This document shows positions 19,098 through 29,748 of a DNA stretch of 64,000 nt, piece by piece. The notes under the pieces are model-generated. The model was not told where the DNA came from, did no database searches, and saw only the letters and a list, made by a program, of their open reading frames with translations. Position 1 is the first letter of the stretch. Each line of letters opens with the position of its first letter. The position numbers and the translations under genes are program-made. Source of the DNA: Lapillicoccus jejuensis (lineage in GTDB: Bacteria; Actinomycetota; Actinomycetes; Actinomycetales; Dermatophilaceae); contig NZ_VFMN01000001.1 of the NCBI RefSeq assembly GCF_006715055.1, forward strand, positions 2,666,001 through 2,730,000, in the 5' to 3' direction.

Positions 19098-20047
19098 GAC
19101 GGCCACCCGGACATCCCGGCCAGCTCGACGGCCACCTCCCCGGCGAGGCGGGCGTTGGCGAGGACGAGCTCGACGTTGGCCCGCAGGCTCTCCCCGCCGG
19201 AGCGCTCGTGGAACAGCTCGAGCAGGCGCGGCGTGACGTCCTTGCCGGTCACCCCCTCCGCCTCGAGCGTGGCCAGGCCCTCGGTGACGAGCCGGTCGTG
19301 CAGGGCCGGGTCGACCTGCCGGTCGAGCGGCAGCGGCTGCGCCAGCACGACGCCCGCGGAGTCGGTCGCCAGCAGCGAGCGCGCGTGCGCGACGGCCGCG
19401 GCCTCGCGGGCGCTGTCGACCCGCCACGGGACGGCGTACCCGGAGTCGCTGAGGTAGAAGCCGGGGAAGCGGTCGGTGCGGTAGCCCAGCACCGGCACCG
19501 ACATCGTCTCCAGCGTCTCCAGCGTCCCCGGCACGTCGAGGATCGACTTGACCCCCGCGCACACGGTGAGCACCGGCGTCGAGGCGAGCACCCCGAGGTC
19601 GGCCGACACGTCGAAGGTCTGCGCGGCGCCGCGGTGCACCCCGCCGAGCCCGCCGGTCGCGAAGACGCGGACGCCGGCCCGGTGCGCCAGCGCCGCCGTC
19701 GAGGCGACCGTCGTCGCGCCCGTGCGGCCGAGCGCGACGGCGACGCCGACGTCGCGCACGCTGAGCTTGAGCACCTCGTCGTCGCTGCAGACGCGGTCGA
19801 GCGCGTCGTCGTCGAGCCCGACGTGCACCTGGCCGTCGAGCACGGCGATGGTCGCGGGGACCGCCCCCGACGCGCGGACCGCGGCCTCGATCTCGTGGGC
19901 GACCCGCCGGTTCTCCCCGCGGGGCAGGCCGTGGGCGAGGATCGTGCTCTCCAGCGCCACGACGCCCCTGCCCTCGACGAGCGCCTCGGCGACCTCGGGC
20001 GTCACGCGGGCGGGCAGGGGCAGCAGCGGCGGCGCGGTCGTCGTCAT
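19094..20047 (-). CDS. psuG: Pseudouridine-5'-phosphate glycosidase
   Basis: The enzyme cleaves the C-C bond of pseudouridine 5'-phosphate to uracil and ribose 5-phosphate. The 317-residue protein contains family stretches VVALESTILAHGLPRGEN near 30-47, ATGGLGGVHRGA near 130-141 and VCAGVKSILDVPGTLETLET near 158-177. Length is normal. The ATG start is set by TACTCT 7 nt upstream, so the mRNA is leaderless. It heads a two-gene operon with the PfkB kinase and is divergent from the M20 amidohydrolase. Confidence 0.92.
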   Translation of the reverse strand: MTTTAPPLLPLPARVTPEVAEALVEGRGVVALESTILAHGLPRGENRRVAHEIEAAVRASGAVPATIAVLDGQVHVGLDDDALDRVCSDDEVLKLSVRDVGVAVALGRTGATTVASTAALAHRAGVRVFATGGLGGVHRGAAQTFDVSADLGVLASTPVLTVCAGVKSILDVPGTLETLETMSVPVLGYRTDRFPGFYLSDSGYAVPWRVDSAREAAAVAHARSLLATDSAGVVLAQPLPLDRQVDPALHDRLVTEGLATLEAEGVTGKDVTPRLLELFHERSGGESLRANVELVLANARLAGEVAVELAGMSGWPS

Positions 20048-20104
20048 GAGGGCGAGAGTAGGGGCGCCGGACACCCGCGCAGCACCCCGGCTAGCCTGCT
20101 GGCC

Positions 20105-21358
20105 GTGAGCACCGCTGCGCGACCGACCGGCCCCGACGCCGTCCCCGCGCACGAGCCGCCCGCACCGCCCGCACCGCTCGCACCGCCCGCCCCGTCCGCC
20201 CCGCACGGCGACGCCCTCGACGCCCTGGGCGAGGAGCTGCTGACCTTCCGCCGCGACCTGCACGCCCACCCCGAGCTGTCGCGGCACGAGACGCGCACCA
20301 CCGGGGCGGTGGCGGAGCGGCTGGAGCGGGCCGGGGTCGCCGTACGGCGGCTCGAGGGCTCCGGTCTGCTCGCCGACCTCGGCCCCGCCGACGCGACCCG
20401 GCGGGTGGCGCTGCGCGCCGACCTCGACGCGCTGCCCGTCCCCGAGGCGACCGGCCTGCCCTTCGCCTCGGGCGTCCCCGGGATCTGCCACGCCTGCGGG
20501 CACGACGTCCACACGACCGCCGTGCTCGCCGCCGGGCTGCTGCTCGCGTCCCGCGCCGACGAGCTCACCCGGCGCGGCCTGGCCGTCCGGCTGATCTTCC
20601 AGCCCGCCGAGGAGGTCATCCCCGGCGGCGCGCACGAGGTGATGGAGGCCGGCGGTCTCGACGGCGTCGACCGGGTCCTCGCCGTCCACTGCGACCCGGG
20701 GATCGACGTCGGCCAGGTCGGGCTCAAGGTCGGGGCGATCACCGCCGCCGCCGACGCGGTCGAGGTCACCCTCACCGGCACGGGCGGCCACACCTCGCGC
20801 CCGCACCTGACCCAGGACCTCACCTACGCCCTGGCCAAGGTCGTCACCGACGTCCCCGCCGCGCTCTCGCGCCGGCTCGACCCCCGCGCGGGGGCGGCGC
20901 TGGTCTGGGGGTCGGTGCACGCCGGCGGCGCCGCCAACGTCATCCCGGCGACGGGGACGGCCAGCGGCACCCTGCGGATGCTCGACGCGCAGGTCTGGAC
21001 GACGGTCGGCCCGCTGCTGCACGAGGTCGTGGCGGCCGTCGCGGCGCCGTACGGCGTCTCGGCGCAGGTGCGGCACACCCCCGGCGTCCCGCCGGTCGTC
21101 AACGACCTCGGCGGGGTCGAGGCGCTGCGGGCCGGCGTGCTCGCCGCGGGCGCGACCGAGACCACGACGGTGCAGAGCCTGGGCGGGGAGGACTTCGCCT
21201 GGTACCTCGGGACCGTGCCCGGCGCGATGGCGCGGCTCGGCACCCGCACCCCGGGCGGGACGACGTACGACCTGCACCGGGGTGACCTCGTCGTCGACGA
21301 GCGCGCGGTCCTCGTCGGCGCGCGCGTGCTCGCGAACGCGGCCCTCGCTCCTGCGTGA
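20105..21358 (+). CDS. M20-family amidohydrolase
   Basis: The 417-residue metallohydrolase shows the M20D pattern: HPELSRHETRT near 57-67, ALRADLDALPV, the metal-ligand motif GICHACGHDVHTTA, and FQPAEEVIPGGAHEVMEAG. A Cys in the CHACGHD segment and a Glu pair in PAEE are typical of N-acyl amino acid or hippurate-type hydrolases. No signal peptide is present; the first ~40 residues are a Pro/Ala linker. GTG is 7 nt after TAGCCT, predicting leaderless translation. Substrate is unknown, and any link to the neighbouring nucleoside genes is unproven. Confidence 0.85.
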   Translation: MSTAARPTGPDAVPAHEPPAPPAPLAPPAPSAPHGDALDALGEELLTFRRDLHAHPELSRHETRTTGAVAERLERAGVAVRRLEGSGLLADLGPADATRRVALRADLDALPVPEATGLPFASGVPGICHACGHDVHTTAVLAAGLLLASRADELTRRGLAVRLIFQPAEEVIPGGAHEVMEAGGLDGVDRVLAVHCDPGIDVGQVGLKVGAITAAADAVEVTLTGTGGHTSRPHLTQDLTYALAKVVTDVPAALSRRLDPRAGAALVWGSVHAGGAANVIPATGTASGTLRMLDAQVWTTVGPLLHEVVAAVAAPYGVSAQVRHTPGVPPVVNDLGGVEALRAGVLAAGATETTTVQSLGGEDFAWYLGTVPGAMARLGTRTPGGTTYDLHRGDLVVDERAVLVGARVLANAALAPA

Positions 21359-21441
21359 CGCCTGTGTGACGGCTGTCCCCACCCCTGTAACGAATGGGTG
21401 AACCGCCCCCGGAGCGTGTCCACGGACCGAGAACCGTCCGG

Positions 21442-21447
21442 TAATGT
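21442..21447 (+). promoter_or_regulatory. Candidate -10 box for the BMP lipoprotein gene
   Basis: TAATGT lies about 57 nt before the TTG start, in the 146-bp gap after the amidohydrolase gene. The transcript would have a leader of about 50 nt that carries a good Shine-Dalgarno sequence (GAAGGAG, 21492-21498). No convincing -35 match is seen. This gene is thus one of the few here with a classical leader. Confidence 0.4.
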
Positions 21448-21504
21448 CGCCGCGGTCCGAGCGCCGAGCGGTGCTCTCGTCAGGTGTGGAAGAAGGAGAG
21501 CGCG

Positions 21505-22575
21505 TTGCGTTCATCGATGAAGTTCGTCGCGGGTGCAGCCCTGCTGGCGATGGGTCTGTCCGCGTGCGGGAGCAGCAGCTCCGGCGGTGACAGCGGCAGC
21601 GGCGCGTCCGGCGGCGCCACCGGCGGGTCCGGCGGCGGTCTCAAGGTCGGCATGGCGTACGACGTGGGTGGTCGCGGCGACCAGTCCTTCAACGACGCGG
21701 CGGCCGCAGGTCTGGACAAGGCCAAGAGCGAGCTGGGCGTCGAGGGCAAGGAGGCGGCGGCGGTCAACGGCGAGTCCGAGAACGCCCGCCAGGAGCGTCT
21801 GCAGCAGCTCATCGACGCCGGCTACACCAACGTCGTCGCGGTCGGCTTCGCCTACGCCTCGGCCGTCGGCAAGGTGGCCGCGGCCAACCCCGACGTGAAG
21901 TTCGCCATCGTCGACGACGCCTCCAAGGACTCGGCGGGCAGCAACGTCGACCAGATCACCTTCGCCGAGAACGAGGGCTCGTTCCTCGTCGGCGCGGCGG
22001 CGGCGCTGAAGAGCAAGGCCAACCACATCGGCTTCGTCGGCGGTGTCCAGACCGACCTCATCAAGAAGTTCGAGGCGGGCTACGAGGCGGGCGCCAAGGC
22101 CGTCAACCCCAGCATCAAGATCGACGTCAAGTACCTCACCCAGCCGCCGGACTTCTCGGGCTTCTCGTCCGTCGACAAGGGCAAGGCCGCGGCCGAGGGC
22201 ATGTACCAGGGTGGCGCGGACGTCGTCTACCACGCGGCCGGCGGCTCCGGCGGCGGCGTGTTCACCGCGGCCAAGGCGGCGGGCAAGCTCGCCATCGGTG
22301 TCGACTCCGACCAGGCCAAGACGGCCCCGGCCGACGTGCGCGACGTCATCCTCACCTCGATGATCAAGAAGGTCGACGTCGGCGTCTACGACTTCATCAA
22401 GTCGGTCAAGGACGGCACCTTCAAGGCCGGCAACCACGTCTACGACCTCAAGGCGGGCGGCGTCGACTACGCCACCACCGGCGGCAAGGTCGACGACATC
22501 AAGTCCAAGCTCGACGACTACAAGCAGCAGATCATCGACGGCAAGATCACGGTCCCGACGACCCCGGCCTCCTGA
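21505..22575 (+). CDS. BMP-family nucleoside-binding lipoprotein
   Basis: This 356-residue lipoprotein is the substrate receptor of the adjacent ABC importer. Its signal peptide ends in the lipobox LSAC with Cys21, followed by a Ser/Gly-rich linker. The body has BMP/PnrA features (GRGDQSFNDAAAAGLDKAK; AIVDDAS; ENEGSFLVGAAAALKSK; YHAAGGSGGGVFTAA; GVDSDQ). The TTG start at 21505 is preferred because GAAGGAG is 6 nt upstream; a GTG at 21484 is in frame but lies before that ribosome-binding site. BMP receptors bind purine and pyrimidine nucleosides, matching the enzymes downstream. Confidence 0.9.
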   Translation: MRSSMKFVAGAALLAMGLSACGSSSSGGDSGSGASGGATGGSGGGLKVGMAYDVGGRGDQSFNDAAAAGLDKAKSELGVEGKEAAAVNGESENARQERLQQLIDAGYTNVVAVGFAYASAVGKVAAANPDVKFAIVDDASKDSAGSNVDQITFAENEGSFLVGAAAALKSKANHIGFVGGVQTDLIKKFEAGYEAGAKAVNPSIKIDVKYLTQPPDFSGFSSVDKGKAAAEGMYQGGADVVYHAAGGSGGGVFTAAKAAGKLAIGVDSDQAKTAPADVRDVILTSMIKKVDVGVYDFIKSVKDGTFKAGNHVYDLKAGGVDYATTGGKVDDIKSKLDDYKQQIIDGKITVPTTPAS

Positions 22576-22619
22576 GCCGCCGTCCCCCCGAGATCGACCC
22601 CGATCGACCCGAGCACCCC

Positions 22620-22656
22620 GAGACCCGGGCGACCCGAGAGGAGTCGCCCGGGTCTC
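22620..22656 (+). terminator. Hairpin after the BMP lipoprotein gene
   Basis: The arms GAGACCCGGGCGAC (22620-22633) and its exact complement at 22643-22656 form a 14-bp stem with a 9-nt loop. It lies 45 bp after the lipoprotein stop and just before the ATPase promoter (TAGGTT, 22679-22684). It probably ends most lipoprotein transcripts, so that the receptor is made in excess of the membrane subunits, as is common for ABC importers. Confidence 0.75.
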
Positions 22657-22691
22657 GCGCCGTACGACGGCGCCCCTCTAGGTTGGAGCCC

Positions 22692-24214
<1,523 letters not shown>

Positions 24215-24218
<4 letters not shown>

Positions 24219-25333
24219 AGCGCCTCGACCCGCGGACGGTCGCCCTCGGCCTCGCCGCCCCCGTCCTGGCCGTCCTCGTCGCGTTCGTCGTGACGACGGT
24301 CATCCTGCTCGTCGCGGGCGACCCCGTCGGCGCGGTGTGGGCGCAGCTGCTCAAGGTGCCGCTGCCGCGCCAGGTCATCGCCATCGTCAACGGCGCGACG
24401 ATCTACTACATCTCGGCCATCGCGGTCGCCATCGGCTTCCGGATGAACCTCTTCAACATCGGGGTCGACGGCCAGTACCGCGTCGCCTCGTTCGCCGCCG
24501 CGCTGTTCGCGGGCCAGGGGTGGCTGCCGGGCTGGCTCAACATCCTCGTGGCGCTCGTCGTGGCGATGGCCAGCGGCGCCGCGTGGGCGGCCATCGCCGG
24601 CCTGCTCAAGGTGGGCCGCGGCGTCTCCGAGGTCATCTCGACGATCATGCTCAACGCGATCGCCACCCAGCTCGTCTCCTTCCTGCTGGGGAAGACCGCG
24701 GTGAAGCAGGCGGGCAGCAACGCGACGAACACCGCCGACCTGCCGACCGACTCGCGGGTGCCGGGCATCTCGCTCGACGGGATCATCGCCACCCCGGCCA
24801 AGGTCTACGGCCTCGTCGTCCTCGCGATCCTCGTCGGGGTCGGCTACTGGTTCGTCCTCGAGCGCACCCGGTTCGGCTTCGACCTGCGCGCGGCGGGCCG
24901 GTCCGAGAGCGCGGCCGTCGCCAGCGGCGTCAAGGTCAAGCGGATGGTCGTCGCGTCGGTCATGCTCTCCGGCGCCGTCGCCGGCCTCGTCGGGATGCCG
25001 CTGCTCTTCGGGCAGGACTACCACTACGGCGACACGGTGCAGTCGGGCCTCGGCTTCGCCGGCATCGCCGTCGCGCTGCTCGGGCGCAACCACCCGGTCG
25101 GCATCGCCTTCGCCGCGCTGCTGTGGGGCTACCTCGACCAGCAGAGCAACGGCCTGCAGATCGCGGCCGGTGTGTCCGACCGGCTCGTCGGGGTCATCCA
25201 GGGCGTCATCGTCCTCAGCGTCGTCGTCGCCTACGAGCTGGTCCGCCGGGCCGGCGTCCGCATCGAGCAGCGCCGGGTGGCCAGCGAGCTGGCCCAGCGA
25301 CCCGCCCCGGCCCCGGAAGGAGCCCCGGCATGA
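24215..25333 (+). CDS. Nucleoside ABC importer permease (first)
   Basis: The 372-residue protein is a BPD_transp_2-type permease with about 8-10 membrane segments. IGFRMNLFNIGVDGQYRVASFAA (about 79-101) is the family motif. Residues VSEVISTIMLNAIA and RSESAAVASGVKVKRMVVASV also match the class. The start GTG overlaps the ATPase stop by 4 bp, and AAGGAGGAG lies in a proper position upstream. It partners the next permease in a heterodimer and moves nucleosides brought by the BMP lipoprotein. Confidence 0.9.
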
Positions 25334-26637
25334 GCGACCGCTCGAGGATGTCGTCAGCGGCCGAGCTGTTCGTGCGGCCCGGTGTCGGTCACGAGTCGAA
25401 CGCGCTGCGGGGACCGGGACCTCGGCGCCCGGGCTGGTGGTGGCCGGCGGTCGTCGTCGGCGTCCTCGTCGTCGTCTCGACCGTCCGCGTCGTCACCGGC
25501 GCCCACGACATCGACTCCGCCGGCGCGATCGCCGCGGCCATCGGGCTGGCCATGCCCATCGGCCTCGCCGGCCTCGGCGGCCTGTGGAGCGAGCGCGCGG
25601 GCGTGGTCAACATCGGCCTGCAGGGGATGATGACCCTCGGCACGTGGGGCGCCGGCTACTTCGGCTACCACCACGGGCCGTGGGTGGGCATCCTCGGCGC
25701 GATCCTGCTCGGCGTCATCGGCGGCGCGGTCCACGCGCTCGCGACCGTCGTCTTCGGCGTCGACCACATCGTCTCCGGCGTGGCCCTCAACCTGCTCGGG
25801 ATCGGCATGGCGTCGTACCTCGCCGGCCGCACCTTCGACGGCCTGCCCGGCGGTGGCCCGACCCAGTCGCCGACGCTGCAGCAGCTGCCGTTCGTCAGCG
25901 TGCCGGGCGTCAGCGGGCTGCTCGACGACGTCGAGGCCTCGCACGTCTGGCTGGTCGCCGACCTCGCCGGGATCCTGCGCGCCCTGACGACGAACCTCAA
26001 CGTCCTGTCGATCATCGCCGTGCTGCTGCTCGTCGCGTCGTGGTACGTCCTGTGGCGCACCCCGTTCGGGCTGCGGCTGCGCTCCTGCGGCGAGGCGCCC
26101 GAGGCCGCCGAGACCCTCGGCGTCAACGTGCTGCGCTACAAGTTCGCCGCCGTCCTCATCTCGGGCGGGATGGCCGGCCTCGCCGGCGGCTTCCTCGTCC
26201 TCGTCGCCTCCAACCTCTACCGCGAGGGCCAGGAGGGCGGGCGCGGCTTCATCGGCCTCGCTGCGATGATCTTCGGCAACTGGCGCCCCGGCGGGCTCGC
26301 CGGCGGCGCGGCGCTCTTCGGCTACACCGACGCCATCCAGCTGCGCGGCGGCGGTGACGTCGTGCGCGCCTACCTGCTGCCGATCGCCATCGGGCTCGTC
26401 CTGTGGGGCGCCTGGCAGCTGTGGCGCCGCCGGCAGGGCAAGCCCGTCACCGGTGTCGTCACCGTCGTCATGGGCGTCGCGGCGTTCGTGTGGTTCGCCC
26501 TCGTCTCGCGGGTGCCCGACGAGTTCACCAGCATGACGCCGTACGTCGCCACGCTGCTGGTCCTCGCGCTCTTCTCGCAGCGGCTGAGGATGCCCGCCGC
26601 CGACGGCAAGGTCTACCGCAAGGGCGAGGCCGTCTAG
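25330..26637 (+). CDS. Nucleoside ABC importer permease (second)
   Basis: The 435-residue permease has about ten hydrophobic segments. It contains ERAGVVNIGLQGMMTLGTWGAGYFGY near 95-120 and FGVDHIVSGVALNLLGIGMASY, both usual for this subfamily. Its ATG overlaps the first permease's stop by 4 bp and its own stop shares one base with the cdd start (TAGTG). It has an N-terminal cytoplasmic extension of about 35 residues and two extra helices at the C-terminus compared with the first permease. Confidence 0.9.
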   Translation: MSDRSRMSSAAELFVRPGVGHESNALRGPGPRRPGWWWPAVVVGVLVVVSTVRVVTGAHDIDSAGAIAAAIGLAMPIGLAGLGGLWSERAGVVNIGLQGMMTLGTWGAGYFGYHHGPWVGILGAILLGVIGGAVHALATVVFGVDHIVSGVALNLLGIGMASYLAGRTFDGLPGGGPTQSPTLQQLPFVSVPGVSGLLDDVEASHVWLVADLAGILRALTTNLNVLSIIAVLLLVASWYVLWRTPFGLRLRSCGEAPEAAETLGVNVLRYKFAAVLISGGMAGLAGGFLVLVASNLYREGQEGGRGFIGLAAMIFGNWRPGGLAGGAALFGYTDAIQLRGGGDVVRAYLLPIAIGLVLWGAWQLWRRRQGKPVTGVVTVVMGVAAFVWFALVSRVPDEFTSMTPYVATLLVLALFSQRLRMPAADGKVYRKGEAV

Positions 26638-27089
26638 TGGCGACCACGTCAGAGCGGGACGTCGACTGGGACGCGCTGCGCGCCGCCGCCGTCGAGGCGA
26701 TGGGGCACGCCTACGCGCCGTACAGCCGGTTCCCCGTCGGGGTGGCCGGGCTCGTCGACGATGGCCGCGTCGTCGCCGGGTGCAACGTCGAGAACGCGGC
26801 GTACGGCGTCGCGCTGTGCGCCGAGTGCGGCATGGTCTCGCAGCTGCACCTCACCGGCGGCGGGCGGCTGACCGCCGTCGCGTGCGTCGGGGGCGACGGT
26901 GAGCCGCTCATGCCGTGCGGTCGGTGCCGGCAGCTGCTGTGGGAGAACGGCGGGGCCGACTGCCTGCTCGCCACCCCCGAGGGCGTGCTGCCGATGAGCG
27001 CCGTGCTGCCGCAGGCGTTCGGGGCGCAGGACCTCGACGCGGCGGCGGCGCGCGACGCCGTACGGGACGGGCCGTCGGACGCGCGATGA
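26637..27089 (+). CDS. cdd: Cytidine deaminase
   Basis: The enzyme converts cytidine and deoxycytidine to uridine and deoxyuridine. The 150-residue protein has the zinc motif CAECG (catalytic Glu between the ligands) in GVALCAECGMVSQ near 60-73 and PCGRCRQLLWE near 98-108, plus NVENAAYG. It is the short, homotetrameric type. The GTG start shares its first base with the permease stop, so it belongs to the importer operon and acts on what the importer brings in. Confidence 0.93.
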   Translation: MATTSERDVDWDALRAAAVEAMGHAYAPYSRFPVGVAGLVDDGRVVAGCNVENAAYGVALCAECGMVSQLHLTGGGRLTAVACVGGDGEPLMPCGRCRQLLWENGGADCLLATPEGVLPMSAVLPQAFGAQDLDAAAARDAVRDGPSDAR

Positions 27090-27096
27090 TGGGCGC

Positions 27097-28392
27097 ATGA
27101 GCACCACCGAGCCGCACGACGCCGTCGACGTCATCGTCACCAAGCGCGGGAAGGGGGAGCTGAGCGACGGCCAGATCGACTGGGTCGTCGACGCCTACAC
27201 CCGCGGCGTCGTCGCCGACGAGCAGATGTCCAGCCTCGCGATGGCCATCCTGCTCAACGGGATGACCCGCCGCGAGATCTCCCGGTGGACCGCGGCGATG
27301 ATCGCGTCGGGGGAGCGGATGGACTTCTCCTCGCTCTCGCGGCCGACCGCCGACAAGCACTCGACCGGCGGGGTCGGCGACAAGATCACGCTGCCGCTGG
27401 CGCCGCTCGTGGCGGCGTGCGGGGTCGCCGTACCGCAGCTGTCCGGGCGCGGGCTCGGCCACACCGGCGGGACGCTCGACAAGCTCGAGTCGGTGCCCGG
27501 GTGGCGTGCCGCGCTGTCCAACGCCGAGATGCTGGCCCAGCTCGACGACGTCGGCGCGGTCATCTGCGCGGCGGGTGACGGGCTCGCCCCGGCCGACAAG
27601 AAGCTCTACGCGCTGCGCGACGTCACCGGCACCGTCGAGGCCATCCCGCTCATCGCCAGCTCGATCATGTCCAAGAAGATCGCCGAGGGCACCGGCGCGC
27701 TCGTCCTCGACGTCAAGGTCGGCTCGGGCGCGTTCATGAAGGACGTCGACTCCGCGCGCGAGCTGGCCCGCACGATGGTCGAGCTCGGCACCGACGCGGG
27801 CGTGCGGACCGTCGCCGTCCTCACCAACATGCAGACCCCGCTCGGGCTCACCGCCGGCAACGCGCTCGAGGTGCGCGAGTCGGTCGAGGTGCTCGCCGGG
27901 GGCGGGCCGCCCGACGTGGTGGAGCTGACCCTCGTCCTCGCCCGCGAGATGCTCGCCGCGGCCGGGCGCGACGACGTGGACCCGGCCGACGCGCTCGCCG
28001 ACGGGCGGGCCATGGACGCGTGGCGGCGGATGATCGCCGCGCAGGGCGGCGACCCGGACGCCGAGCTGCCGCGCGCCCGCGAGACGCACGTCGTCGCCGC
28101 GCCGGCCGACGGGGTGCTCACCTCGCTCGACGCCCTCCAGGTCGGGGTCGCCGCGTGGCGGCTCGGGGCCGGGCGCGCCCGCAAGGAGGACCCGGTGCAG
28201 GCCGGCGCCGGGGTCGAGCTGCACGCGAAGCCGGGCGCCGTCGTCCGCGGCGGCGACCCGCTGCTGACCCTGCACACCGACACGCCGGAGCGGTTCGAGC
28301 GCGCCCTGGCGGCGCTCGAGGGCGCGTACACGATCGCCCCCGAGGGCTCGCGCCCCGACCTGCTCCCGCTCGTCGTCGACCGCATCGCCTGA
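27097..28392 (+). CDS. deoA: Thymidine phosphorylase
   Basis: The enzyme splits thymidine or deoxyuridine with phosphate into the base and deoxyribose 1-phosphate. The 431-residue protein carries DKHSTGGVGDKITLPLAPL near 86-104 and SGRGLGHTGGTLDKLESVPGW near 116-136, the phosphate and substrate-binding signature of the family. A GATGAT box 6 nt before the ATG may give it a separate leaderless transcript as well as read-through from cdd, whose stop is 7 bp upstream. Product feeds the mutase and DeoC found 18 kb away. Confidence 0.93.
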   Translation: MSTTEPHDAVDVIVTKRGKGELSDGQIDWVVDAYTRGVVADEQMSSLAMAILLNGMTRREISRWTAAMIASGERMDFSSLSRPTADKHSTGGVGDKITLPLAPLVAACGVAVPQLSGRGLGHTGGTLDKLESVPGWRAALSNAEMLAQLDDVGAVICAAGDGLAPADKKLYALRDVTGTVEAIPLIASSIMSKKIAEGTGALVLDVKVGSGAFMKDVDSARELARTMVELGTDAGVRTVAVLTNMQTPLGLTAGNALEVRESVEVLAGGGPPDVVELTLVLAREMLAAAGRDDVDPADALADGRAMDAWRRMIAAQGGDPDAELPRARETHVVAAPADGVLTSLDALQVGVAAWRLGAGRARKEDPVQAGAGVELHAKPGAVVRGGDPLLTLHTDTPERFERALAALEGAYTIAPEGSRPDLLPLVVDRIA

Positions 28393-28404
28393 CGCCTGCC
28401 GGTT

Positions 28405-28513
28405 GCGTCCGAGATCTCGGCGGCTCCAGCCGCCAAACTCTCGGACGCTACGGATCGCCATGTCCTAGCGTCCGAGATCTCGGCGCCCCCAGCCGCCAAA
28501 CTCTCGGACGCTA
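28405..28513 (+). repeat. Tandem pair of 44-bp palindromic elements before add
   Basis: Two nearly identical units lie at 28405-28448 and 28468-28511, differing at two bases. In each, GCGTCCGAGA pairs with TCTCGGACGC as an outer stem, and an inner GGCGGC/GCCGCC stem can form in the first unit. The spacer holds ACGGATCGCCATGTCC. The outer stem of the second unit extends to 12 bp (TAGCGTCCGAGA at 28466-28477) and its last bases overlap the -10 box of add. It also lies just after deoA, so terminator and promoter control are both possible. Confidence 0.8.
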
Positions 28514-28524
28514 GGGTGAGCGCC

Positions 28525-29676
28525 GTGGTGAGCGTGAGCGAGGACGTACTGCGACGGGCCCCGAAGGTCGTGCTGCACGACCACCTCGACGGGGGCGTGC
28601 GGCCGGCGACGGTGGCCGAGCTGGCCGACCGCATCGGGCACACCCTCCCCGCGCAGGGCGCCGACGCCCTCGCCGACTGGTTCCGCGACAGCGCCGACTC
28701 CGGCTCGCTCGTGCGCTACCTGGAGACCTTCGAGCACACCGTCGCGGTCATGCAGACGACCGAGGGGCTGCGCCGGATCGCCCGCGAGTCCGTCCTCGAC
28801 CTCGCCGCCGACGGCGTCGTCTACGCCGAGAGCCGCTACGCCCCCGAGCAGCACCTCGACGGCGGGCTGCGCCTGGCCCAGGTCGTCGAGGCGGTCAACG
28901 AGGGCTTCCGCGAGGGGGAGGAGCAGGCCGCCGCGGCCGGCACCCCGATCCGCGTCCGCGCGCTGCTCACGGCGATGCGGCACGCGGCGAACAGCGCCGA
29001 GATCGCCGAGCTCGCCGTGCGCTACCGCGACGACGGCGTCGCCGGGTTCGACATCGCCGGCGCCGAGGCGGGTTACCCGCCCACCCGGCACCTGGCCGCG
29101 TTCGAGTACCTGCGCCGCGAGAACGCCCACTTCACCATCCACGCCGGCGAGGCCTTCGGGCTGAAGTCGATCTGGGAGGCCATCCAGTGGTGCGGCGCCG
29201 ACCGGCTCGGCCACGGCGTGCGGATCATGGACGACATCACCATCGAGGGCCTGCCCTTCGCCGAGTGGCTCCCGGCCGCGCAGGCGCGGGGCGTGACGTC
29301 GTACGACGACGTCGACCTCGGCTCGGTCTACCTCGGGCTGCTCGCGGCGTACGTCCGCGACCGGCGCATCCCGCTCGAGATGTGCCCGAGCAGCAACATC
29401 CAGACCGGCGCCGCGGTGTCGGTCGGGTTGCACCCGATCACGCTGCTCAAGCGGCTGCGCTTCCGGGTCACCCTCAACACCGACAACCGGCTGATGTCCG
29501 GCACGACGATGACCCGCGAGACGACCCTGCTCACCCAGGAGGCCGGCTGGGACCTCGCCGACCTGCGCTGGGTGACGGTCAACGCGATGAAGTCGGCCTT
29601 CCTGCCCTTCGACCAGCGCCTCGCGATCATCGAGGGCACGGTCAAGCCCGGGTACGCCGCCCTCGGGCTGGCCTGA
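28525..29676 (+). CDS. add: Adenosine deaminase
   Basis: The enzyme deaminates adenosine and deoxyadenosine to inosine forms. The 383-residue protein has the zinc-site HDHLDGG near 17-23, HAGEAFG, and the DRLGHGVR region, and near the C-terminus [12 protein letters not shown], where the usual metal Asp pair is seen. An in-frame GTG at 28516 overlaps the -10 box (TAGGGT 28512-28517), so I choose the GTG at 28525, 7 nt downstream, which fits a leaderless mRNA. It completes the purine side of the nucleoside pathway along with PNP at 50 kb. Confidence 0.92.
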   Translation: MVSVSEDVLRRAPKVVLHDHLDGGVRPATVAELADRIGHTLPAQGADALADWFRDSADSGSLVRYLETFEHTVAVMQTTEGLRRIARESVLDLAADGVVYAESRYAPEQHLDGGLRLAQVVEAVNEGFREGEEQAAAAGTPIRVRALLTAMRHAANSAEIAELAVRYRDDGVAGFDIAGAEAGYPPTRHLAAFEYLRRENAHFTIHAGEAFGLKSIWEAIQWCGADRLGHGVRIMDDITIEGLPFAEWLPAAQARGVTSYDDVDLGSVYLGLLAAYVRDRRIPLEMCPSSNIQTGAAVSVGLHPITLLKRLRFRVTLNTDNRLMSGTTMTRETTLLTQEAGWDLADLRWVTVNAMKSAFLPFDQRLAIIEGTVKPGYAALGLA

Positions 29677-29682
29677 CCCCCG

Positions 29683-29746
29683 CGAATCGGATTCGCCCCA
29701 CTCGGCTCGGGTCACGACCCGAGCCGAGTGCGCCGAACCCGATTCG
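29683..29746. repeat. Nested palindrome (family 1, copy A) between add and the RDD gene
   Basis: An inner 15-bp stem pairs 29699-29713 with 29716-29730 (CTCGGCTCGGGTC and its complement). Outer arms CGAATCGGATTCG (29683-29695) and CGAACCCGATTCG (29734-29746) pair with one mismatch, and each is a palindrome itself. The genes on both sides converge here, so a two-way terminator is likely. The same element occurs at 50482-50545 in a different setting, which suggests a dispersed repeat family. Confidence 0.8.
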
Positions 29747-29748
29747 GG

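Noticed and set aside
21359-21504. A purine or other riboswitch before the BMP lipoprotein gene
   Set aside because: The leader from the candidate start is only about 55 nt, too short for a known purine or preQ aptamer plus expression platform, and no conserved core was recognised.
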